Shown here in pieces: positions 57,972 to 64,000 of a DNA stretch of 64,000 bases (within the stretch, counting starts at the first letter, position 1; the number at the start of each line of letters is the position of its first letter). The notes beneath the pieces are model-generated. The model searched no databases, was not told the DNA's origin, and saw only the letters and a list, made by a program, of their open reading frames with translations. The position numbers and the translations under genes were made by a program. The DNA comes from Yinghuangia aomiensis (GTDB lineage: Bacteria; Actinomycetota; Actinomycetes; Streptomycetales; Streptomycetaceae): assembly GCF_039542225.1 (NCBI RefSeq), contig NZ_BAABHS010000023.1, forward strand, positions 83,448-147,447. The letters run 5' to 3'.

Positions 57972-59207
57972 CTAGAGGGGCCGGACGCGTTCGGCGACGG
58001 CGACGACCTCGCCGATGACGACGATGGCCGGCGGGCGCATGCCCGCGGTCTGCGCGTCGGCGGCGGCGGTGGCGAGGGTGGTGCGGAGGGTGCGCTGGGT
58101 GGCCATGGTGCCTTCCTGGATGATCGCCACCGGGGTGTCCGCGGCGCGGCCGTGCGTGATGAGGGTGTCGGCGATCACGCCGAGGCGTTCCATGGCCATC
58201 AGGAGGACGAGCGTGCCGCGGAGGCGTCCGAGGGCGGCCCAGTCGACGAGGGAGTCGGGGTTGTCGGGGGCGACGTGGCCGGACACCACGGTGAACTCGT
58301 GGGTGACGCCGCGGTGGGTGACCGGGATGCCGGCGATGGCCGGGACCGAGATGGCGCTGGTGATGCCGGGCACGACCTCGACGGGGATGCCCGCTTCGGC
58401 GCACGCGATGGCCTCTTCGAAGCCGCGGCCGAAGACGTAGTTGTCGCCGCCCTTGAGGCGGACCACGAACTTGCCCGCGGACGCGTGCTTGATGATCTCG
58501 TTGTTGATGGCCTCCTGCGCCATCGCCCGCCCGTACGGGATCTTGGCCGCGTCGATGACCTCGACGTCGGAGGGCAGCTCGTCGAGGAGCGCCCGCGGCC
58601 CGAGCCGGTCGGTGACGACGACGTCCGCTTCGGCGAGGAGGCGGCGGCCGCGGACGGTGATCAGGTCGGGGTCGCCCGGTCCGCCGCCGACCAGCGCCAC
58701 GCCGGGCGTCTTGGCGCGGAAGTGCGCGGCGCCGAGGGTCCCTTCGCGGAGTTCCTCGAGGATGCGGTCGCGGACCGCGGCGGCGCGCCGCGGGTCGCCG
58801 CCGGCCAGGACGGCGATCTGGAGGCCGTCGTGCCGCCCGCTCGCGGGCGTCCACGCGCTGGCCTGCGACGCGTCGTCGCTGCGGACGCAGAAGATCCGGC
58901 GTTCCTCGGCGTCGGCTTCCACGGCCGCGTTGACGGCCGGGTCGTCGGTGGCCGCGATGACGTACCACGCGCCGTCCAGGTCGTCGGCCCGGTAGCCGCG
59001 GCGTTCCCAGCGGAGTTCGCCGTCGTCGGCCATCGCCTCGACGGACGGCGTGGCGTCCGGTGCGACGACCAGGACGTCGGCGCGGGCGTCGACCAGGCCG
59101 GGCAGCCTGCGGCGGGCGACCGTGCCGGCCCCCACCATGACGACCTTGCGGCCCGCGAGCCGCAGACCGGCCGGGTAGGCGGGGATGTCGTCGTACTTCG
59201 GGGACAT
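57972..59207 (-). CDS. cobA: Uroporphyrinogen-III C-methyltransferase with siroheme-synthase N-domain (CysG/CobA-type)
   Basis: 411 residues. Residues 1-150 are a siroheme-synthase NAD-binding domain (GRKVVMVGAGTVARRRLPGLVDA, WYVIAATDDPAVNAAVEADA). Residues about 165-405 are an SAM-dependent uroporphyrinogen-III methyltransferase with VALVGGGPGDPDLITVRGRRLLAEADVVVTDRL, VVRLKGGDNYVFGRGFEE (GGDP-like, here GGDN), EVVPGITSAISVPAIAGIPVTHRG and TLVLLMAMERL. It makes precorrin-2 for siroheme and cobalamin. It is shorter than enterobacterial CysG. It lies next to the BluB-CobT gene on the same strand, with a terminator between. Confidence 0.92.
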   Translation of the reverse strand: MSPKYDDIPAYPAGLRLAGRKVVMVGAGTVARRRLPGLVDARADVLVVAPDATPSVEAMADDGELRWERRGYRADDLDGAWYVIAATDDPAVNAAVEADAEERRIFCVRSDDASQASAWTPASGRHDGLQIAVLAGGDPRRAAAVRDRILEELREGTLGAAHFRAKTPGVALVGGGPGDPDLITVRGRRLLAEADVVVTDRLGPRALLDELPSDVEVIDAAKIPYGRAMAQEAINNEIIKHASAGKFVVRLKGGDNYVFGRGFEEAIACAEAGIPVEVVPGITSAISVPAIAGIPVTHRGVTHEFTVVSGHVAPDNPDSLVDWAALGRLRGTLVLLMAMERLGVIADTLITHGRAADTPVAIIQEGTMATQRTLRTTLATAAADAQTAGMRPPAIVVIGEVVAVAERVRPL

Positions 59208-59461
59208 GGCGTGGCTTCCGCTCTTTCGGACCGCTGCTCGGCGTCGGGTCTGCGTCGGACTACTTCAAGGCTGCGTCGGTTCTGCGGGGGTTCGGCGGCA
59301 CGACGCACGGGACGTGCGGTGCTGTCCCGTAAGTATCACTTTCGTGTTTCCGGATCATTGCGCACCGGCCGGGTGCCGTCGGTGCGTGCCGGTCCCCGGG
59401 CGCGGCCGTGCGGGCGGTCCGGATCGTCATCCGGCCCGCCCGCACGGCTCCTCGCCTTGCG
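59208..59461. terminator. Intergenic region with a strong terminator for the CobT fusion gene
   Basis: Arms at 59406-59424 and 59429-59447, opening CCGTGCGGGCGG, pair over 19 bp with one mismatch around a CGTC loop, 15-56 nt beyond the stop. The rest carries the cobA promoter. No cobalamin riboswitch motif seen. Confidence 0.7.
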
Positions 59462-62400
59462 CTACTCGGTCTTGCCGCTGACCCCCGCGGAGTCGAACGT
59501 CGCGACGTCGTGCAGGACGCGCGCCGCGCTCTGCACCAGCGGCAGTGCGAGCACCGCGCCGGTGCCCTCGCCGAGCCGCAGTTCCAGCTCGACGAGCGGA
59601 CGCAGGCCGAGCTTCGCCAGCGCGGCCGCGTGGCCGGGCTCGGCGGAGCGGTGCCCGGCGATGCACGCCGCCAGCGAGTCCGGCGCGATCCGGTGCGCGG
59701 CCAGCGCGGCCGCCCCGGCGATCACGCCGTCCAGCACGACCGGCGTCCGCATCGCCGCGGCGCCGATGACGAATCCGGCGATCGCCGCGTGCTCCAGGCC
59801 GCCGACCGCGGCCAGCACCCCGATCGGGTCCTCCGGGTCGGGCTTGTGGTGCGCGAGCGCGGCGCGGACGACCTGGACCTTGCGGTCGTGCGTCTTGTCG
59901 TCGATGCCCGTGCCGCGGCCGGTGACCTCCACCGGGTCGGTTCCGGTGAACACGGCGATCAGCGCCGCGGACGCCGTGGTGTTGGCGATGCCCATGTCAC
60001 CGGTCAGCAGGCACTTGTTGCCGGACGTGACCAGGTCCCGCGCGGTCTCGATGCCGACCTCGATCGCCTGCAGGACTTCCTCGCGGGTCATCGCCGGGCC
60101 CTGCGTCATGTCCGCGGTGCCGGGACGCACCTTGCGCGGCAGCAGCCCGGGCGCGGACTGCGGCAGCTCGGCCGCGACCCCGACGTCGACCACGCACACC
60201 TCGGCACCGATCTGCCGGGCGAACGCGTTCACGACCGCGCCGCCGCCGAGGAAGTTGTGCACCATCTGCGCGGTGACTTCCTGCGGCCACGGCGACACGC
60301 CCTGCGCGTGCACCCCGTGGTCGGCGGCGAACACCGCGACCGCGGCCGGCTCCGGAATCGGCGGCGGGCACTGCCGGGACAGGCCCGCCAGCTGCGCCGA
60401 GATCATCTCCAGCACACCGAGCGACCCGGCGGGCTTGGTCATGACCTTGTGCCGCTGCCACGCCGCACTGAGCGCCTTCGCGTCCAGCGGACGCACGGCG
60501 CGCAGCGTCTCGTCGAGGAGCCGCACGGGCTCTTCGCCGGGCAGGCCGCGGCGGCCGTACTCCTCCTCGTGCACCACCCACGACAGCGGGCGCTGCTTGG
60601 CCCAGCCGGCCTGCGCCAGCTCCGGGTCCTCGGGGAACTGGTCGACGAAGCCGACGCACAGGTACGCGACGATCTCGACGTGCTCGGGCAGGCCCAGCGT
60701 GCGGCTCAGCTCGCGCTCGTCGAAGAAGCTCACCCAGCCGACGCCGAGGCCTTCGGCGCGGGCCGCGAGCCACAGGTTCTCCACCGCGAGCGCGCTGGAG
60801 TACGGGCCCATCTGCGGCTGCGTGTGCCGGCCGAGGGTGTGCCGGCCGCCGCGCGTGGAGTCCACCGTCACGACGATGTTGACGGGGGTCTCCAGGATCG
60901 CCTCGGTCTTGATGCCGAGGAACTGCTTGGCGCGGGCCTTCGGCAGCGACGCGGCGTACGCCTCCCGCTGCCGCGCGGCCAGCTCCTGCACGAGCGCACG
61001 GGTTTCCGCGGACCGGATGACCACGAAGTCCCACGGCTGCGAGTACCCGACGCTCGGCGCGTGGTGCGCGGCCTCGAGGACCCGGATCAGCAGCTCGTCC
61101 GGCACCGGATCGGCCCGGAATCCGACCCGCACGTCCCGCCGGTCCCGCATGACGCGGTGCACGGCTTCGCGGTCGGCGTCGTCGTACCCGGGGGCGGGCG
61201 GGCCGACGGGGTCCGCCGGCGCGGCCTCGGCCGCGTCGTCCGGGTCGATCGCGTTGATCGGGTTGTTCGGGTCGGCAAGGGCGGCGGGAGGGAGGAGCAT
61301 GGTGCGGTTTTCGGGGTCGGGTGCGGGAGCGGTGCCGGGGTCGGCCGGAGCGGCCTGTGCGGCACCGGTCTGCGCGGCCTGGGGCGTGCCCGGGTCGGCA
61401 GAGGTCTGCTGCGCCGGGGCGGCGGCGTTGCCGGTGCCGCGCGCGTTCCGGGGGCCGGCGACGGGCTGGGCGGGCGGCGGGCCGTCGGGCGCGGGCTGAG
61501 CGACGGCGTCCGCCGCGGGCGCGGTGCCCGGGGCGTCGGCCGCGGAGGGAGCCTGCGGGGCGTCCTGGGCCTGGCCGGGGCCGCCCGCGGCGGGGGCCGT
61601 GTCGGCCTGAGCCGCGGGAGTACCGGACTGGGGAGCCTCGTCGGCGGCGGGCGCGGGCTGCGGCGTTCCGTCGGCAGGCTGGGGCTCGGCCGCGGCGTCG
61701 GCGGGCTGCGCACCGGCTGCCTGGGCCGACGGGTCCGCGACCGGCGCGGCGGCCTCGGGCGCGGCCTCGGCGGTCGGCGTGGCGGTCTCCGGAGCCGTCG
61801 CCGGGGCCTGCGGTGCGGCGGTCCGGTCCGCACCGTCCGGAGTCTGAGCGGACGGTGAACCACCCTGTGCCGTCGGCGCGTTGCCCGTGGCGTCGGTCGT
61901 AACCGGAGCCTGCGGCGCCGCTGCCTGCGCCCCGTCGGCCGCGGCCTGCGGAGCGGACGGGGGCTGAGCCGAACCGTCGGTGGCCGCCGGGGCGGCCGCA
62001 CCGGTCGGGGCGTCGGCCGGGCCCGGCTGGGCGCCCGGCTGCGGACCGGCCTGCGGCGCGTCGGCCTGGCCGGCCGCCGCGACGTCGGCCGCGTCCTGCG
62101 CCGGAACCTGGCCCGTGGGCGCAGGCACCGTTCCGGGCGCGGGCTGCACCGCGGCCTGACCGGCCGCGGCCTCGTGCGGCGCCGCGTCGGGGGCTGCGCC
62201 GATGGCCTCAGCGGCACCGTCCTGAGCCGCGGGGGCTTGGACGGCGGCCGCACCGGCGGCCGGTTGACCCGCCGGTCCTGCCGTCGCGTCCGCCGCGGGA
62301 GCGACGGTCGCGGCACCCCGCGCAGCGGCCTGCTCGGCCTGCGGGCTCTCCTGAACGGGCAGAACGGGCAGAACGGGCTGAGCGGGCTGAGCGGGCTGAG

Positions 62401-64000
62401 CGGGCTGTGTGTCGCCCGCTCCGGCGGGCACCGGCGCACCGTTCGCCACGGCTGCCTCCGACCGACCGGTTTGCGAACCGTCGGCGGCGGCCGGGGCATT
62501 GCCCGCGGCGGCGGCCTGAGGAGCACTCGGCTGCGCGGCGCCCTGCGGGACGGCAGCACCGGATTCCGGCCGGCCCGACGGCACGCCGGGCCCGGCCGCT
62601 TCCGGGGCCTGCGCCCCGGCGACACCCTGAACCGGGACCCCGCCTTGCGGCGCGGCCTGGCCATCGGCCGGACCGGCCGCGGCCTGCGGAGCGGTCGGCA
62701 CACCGGCCGGAACAGCCTGCACGGCGTCGACAACCTGCGGGCCGGTCTGCCCCTGCGGCACGTTCGCCGCCGGGACGGCCTGCGGACCGGCCGGGTGGCC
62801 CGGCGCCTGCGCGTCGGCCTGGACGGCCACGGCCTGCGGGTTCCCGGCCACAGCCGGTCCCTGAGCCGTCGCCTCGGCGGTCTGCGGCCCGGCCTGAACG
62901 GGCACGGCCGACAGACCGCTCGGCGCCTCGGCCTGCTGCGGCCCGGCGGCTTGGCCCTCGACCACACCCTGCGGAGCCGCGGCCGGTCCGGCGGCGACAC
63001 CCTGCGGGTTGACCGGCGCCGCCGGCACATTGCCCGCGGCGGCGGCTGCCTGCGGCCCCGCCTGACCGGCGACCGCAACGTGCGGGCCACTCTGCGGCGC
63101 GCTCCCCGGCGTCGGCGAACCGGCCGGAGCAGCCTGCGCGTTCCCGGCGGCGGCAACCGCCTCGGGACCCCCCTGTCTCACGTCGCCCTGTCCCGCCACG
63201 GCGGCGGGCACCGGCTGCGCGCCGTCCACGGCTGCCTGCGGCACGCTCTGCCCGGCACCCTGCGGTACGGCAGCTTGCCCGTCGGGACCGCCGGGCACCG
63301 GCGCACCGGCCTGCGGGACCGCCTGCGCGGCGTCCGCCACCGCGGCATGCCGGCCGCTCTGCTGCGCGGCATCGCCCGGAGCCGACGGCGAACCGCCGAC
63401 CGCGGCCTGCGCGGTCGGCCCGGCGCCCAGCGGCACCGCCGCCGAGCCCGTCGGCGAAGCCGCGGGACCTGCCTGTGCGTTCACCGGGCCCTCGGCCACC
63501 TGCACCACTCCCCCGGGAGCAGCCGCCCCGGCAACGGCACCCTGCGGCGCCGGAGCACCCGGGGTGCCTTGCTGATCGCCTTGCTGCGCGTCGGTCGGTC
63601 CGGTCTCCGTCGAAGCCTCCTGCGTCTGCGCCGGGTTCGGACCTGCGGCGGCAGCGGTCACGGTGCCCTTGGGGGCATTGCCGGTCGGCACGGCAGCGCC
63701 CTGCTCGGCGGTCGGTGTTCCGGGCGCGGCGACCACCGGCGGGACCGGGATCGGCCCCTGGTGGGCGGGCGCGACCGGCGTGCCCGCGGCCGGGGTCGAG
63801 ACCTCGGCGGGCGGCGCCGGAACCTGTCCGGGCTTCGCCGACGGGGCCGGTGCCGGTGCGGGAACCTGGGTTCCCCCTGCCTGGCGTGCCCGGCGGGCGG
63901 CCACCCGGCCGGTCGTGGCCACGCGCGGGGCGGGCGGGACGAAGCCCGGCGGCACCGTGCCGCCGGCGGCCGCGTCGACGTCCTGCCGACGCCCGGCGGC
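59462..64000 (-). CDS. cobT: BluB-CobT fusion with giant low-complexity N-terminus (partial)
   Basis: 1512 residues are visible and the frame remains open at the right edge, so the true start is outside. About residues 1-930 are Ala/Pro/Gln/Gly/Val-rich low complexity (QAAPAG, GPQAV, AAAGN units). A BluB-type nitroreductase domain follows (about 935-1150: RRDVRVGFRADPVPDELLIRVLEAAHHAPSVGYSQPWDFVVIR, GVGWVSFFDERELSRTLGLPEHVEIVAYL), which makes 5,6-dimethylbenzimidazole. CobT then follows (about 1155-1512: KPAGSLGVLEMISAQLAGL, FAADHGVHAQGVSPWP, GDMGIANTTASAAL), ending with the catalytic Glu in LRLGEGTGAVLALPLVQSA. Making and transferring the lower ligand in one chain is known in Streptomyces; the length of the extension is unusual. 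Confidence 0.9.
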   Translation of the reverse strand, partial: AAGRRQDVDAAAGGTVPPGFVPPAPRVATTGRVAARRARQAGGTQVPAPAPAPSAKPGQVPAPPAEVSTPAAGTPVAPAHQGPIPVPPVVAAPGTPTAEQGAAVPTGNAPKGTVTAAAAGPNPAQTQEASTETGPTDAQQGDQQGTPGAPAPQGAVAGAAAPGGVVQVAEGPVNAQAGPAASPTGSAAVPLGAGPTAQAAVGGSPSAPGDAAQQSGRHAAVADAAQAVPQAGAPVPGGPDGQAAVPQGAGQSVPQAAVDGAQPVPAAVAGQGDVRQGGPEAVAAAGNAQAAPAGSPTPGSAPQSGPHVAVAGQAGPQAAAAAGNVPAAPVNPQGVAAGPAAAPQGVVEGQAAGPQQAEAPSGLSAVPVQAGPQTAEATAQGPAVAGNPQAVAVQADAQAPGHPAGPQAVPAANVPQGQTGPQVVDAVQAVPAGVPTAPQAAAGPADGQAAPQGGVPVQGVAGAQAPEAAGPGVPSGRPESGAAVPQGAAQPSAPQAAAAGNAPAAADGSQTGRSEAAVANGAPVPAGAGDTQPAQPAQPAQPVLPVLPVQESPQAEQAAARGAATVAPAADATAGPAGQPAAGAAAVQAPAAQDGAAEAIGAAPDAAPHEAAAGQAAVQPAPGTVPAPTGQVPAQDAADVAAAGQADAPQAGPQPGAQPGPADAPTGAAAPAATDGSAQPPSAPQAAADGAQAAAPQAPVTTDATGNAPTAQGGSPSAQTPDGADRTAAPQAPATAPETATPTAEAAPEAAAPVADPSAQAAGAQPADAAAEPQPADGTPQPAPAADEAPQSGTPAAQADTAPAAGGPGQAQDAPQAPSAADAPGTAPAADAVAQPAPDGPPPAQPVAGPRNARGTGNAAAPAQQTSADPGTPQAAQTGAAQAAPADPGTAPAPDPENRTMLLPPAALADPNNPINAIDPDDAAEAAPADPVGPPAPGYDDADREAVHRVMRDRRDVRVGFRADPVPDELLIRVLEAAHHAPSVGYSQPWDFVVIRSAETRALVQELAARQREAYAASLPKARAKQFLGIKTEAILETPVNIVVTVDSTRGGRHTLGRHTQPQMGPYSSALAVENLWLAARAEGLGVGWVSFFDERELSRTLGLPEHVEIVAYLCVGFVDQFPEDPELAQAGWAKQRPLSWVVHEEEYGRRGLPGEEPVRLLDETLRAVRPLDAKALSAAWQRHKVMTKPAGSLGVLEMISAQLAGLSRQCPPPIPEPAAVAVFAADHGVHAQGVSPWPQEVTAQMVHNFLGGGAVVNAFARQIGAEVCVVDVGVAAELPQSAPGLLPRKVRPGTADMTQGPAMTREEVLQAIEVGIETARDLVTSGNKCLLTGDMGIANTTASAALIAVFTGTDPVEVTGRGTGIDDKTHDRKVQVVRAALAHHKPDPEDPIGVLAAVGGLEHAAIAGFVIGAAAMRTPVVLDGVIAGAAALAAHRIAPDSLAACIAGHRSAEPGHAAALAKLGLRPLVELELRLGEGTGAVLALPLVQSAARVLHDVATFDSAGVSGKTE

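Noticed and set aside
59208..59461. Cobalamin riboswitch near cobA
   Set aside because: No B12-box-like pattern was seen; only a terminator hairpin is present. The upstream region of the CobT fusion lies outside the window.
58152..61499. 1115-codon plus-strand ORF over cobA and the CobT fusion
   Set aside because: Both genes are certain on the minus strand by motif; this translation has no domain.

Overview
This is a very GC-rich chromosomal segment with strong G/C bias at third codon positions, GTG and TTG starts, a WhiB-type regulator, paired DUF881/small-basic-protein genes, a BluB-CobT fusion and a SpdB-like DUF2637 protein. Together these point to a filamentous actinomycete of the Streptomycetaceae type. 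The genus cannot be decided from the sequence alone. Because of the GC bias, long antisense ORFs cover most genes and are not annotated.

Left part (1-10.9 kb, all minus strand): two tandem GT87 polyprenyl-mannose-type glycosyltransferases, a CDP-alcohol phosphatidyltransferase, a GDP-mannose-pyrophosphorylase/phosphomannomutase-like protein, then DUF881 - small basic protein - DUF881. The second DUF881 gene runs off the left edge and carries a disordered N-terminal extension of about 950 residues that includes a collagen-like stretch. The set suggests envelope or mannolipid synthesis next to division-associated membrane proteins.

11-31 kb: a catabolic and mixed region. It holds acetoacetyl-CoA synthetase divergent from an AurF-like diiron oxygenase; a Zn-ribbon/OB protein - thiolase-like - amidohydrolase operon behind a palindromic operator; a large secreted/membrane protein; an F420-type luciferase-like oxidoreductase divergent from glutamate decarboxylase across a six-unit 11-bp repeat; a xylose-isomerase-like TIM barrel; a serpin; and a complete IS30 element that splits one copy of a dispersed non-coding repeat. 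An NTF2-like protein and a Tat-exported purple-acid-phosphatase-like enzyme follow.

31-43 kb: the most striking block is a three-gene operon encoding a MukF/MksF-like kleisin, a MksE-like protein and a 1532-residue SMC-like ATPase with no JetD/MksG nuclease alongside. It is preceded on the same strand by a HEAT-repeat protein and two small conserved-looking genes. A second HEAT-like gene is divergent.

43-54 kb: a class B penicillin-binding protein (lipoprotein), a WhiB-like protein, a phosphoribosyltransferase, a MoxR-type AAA ATPase with a VWA/metallopeptidase partner, a membrane Ser/Thr kinase, an apparent Uma2-endonuclease tail fragment and a DUF2637 protein.

54-64 kb: a SpoU RNA methyltransferase coupled to a uracil permease, a VapBC-like toxin-antitoxin pair followed by a broken XRE antitoxin gene, and cobalamin/siroheme genes (CysG/CobA-type protein, and a BluB-CobT fusion with a roughly 930-residue low-complexity N-terminus that leaves the window). 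Several perfect hairpins form clear terminators. No tRNA, rRNA or CRISPR array was seen.
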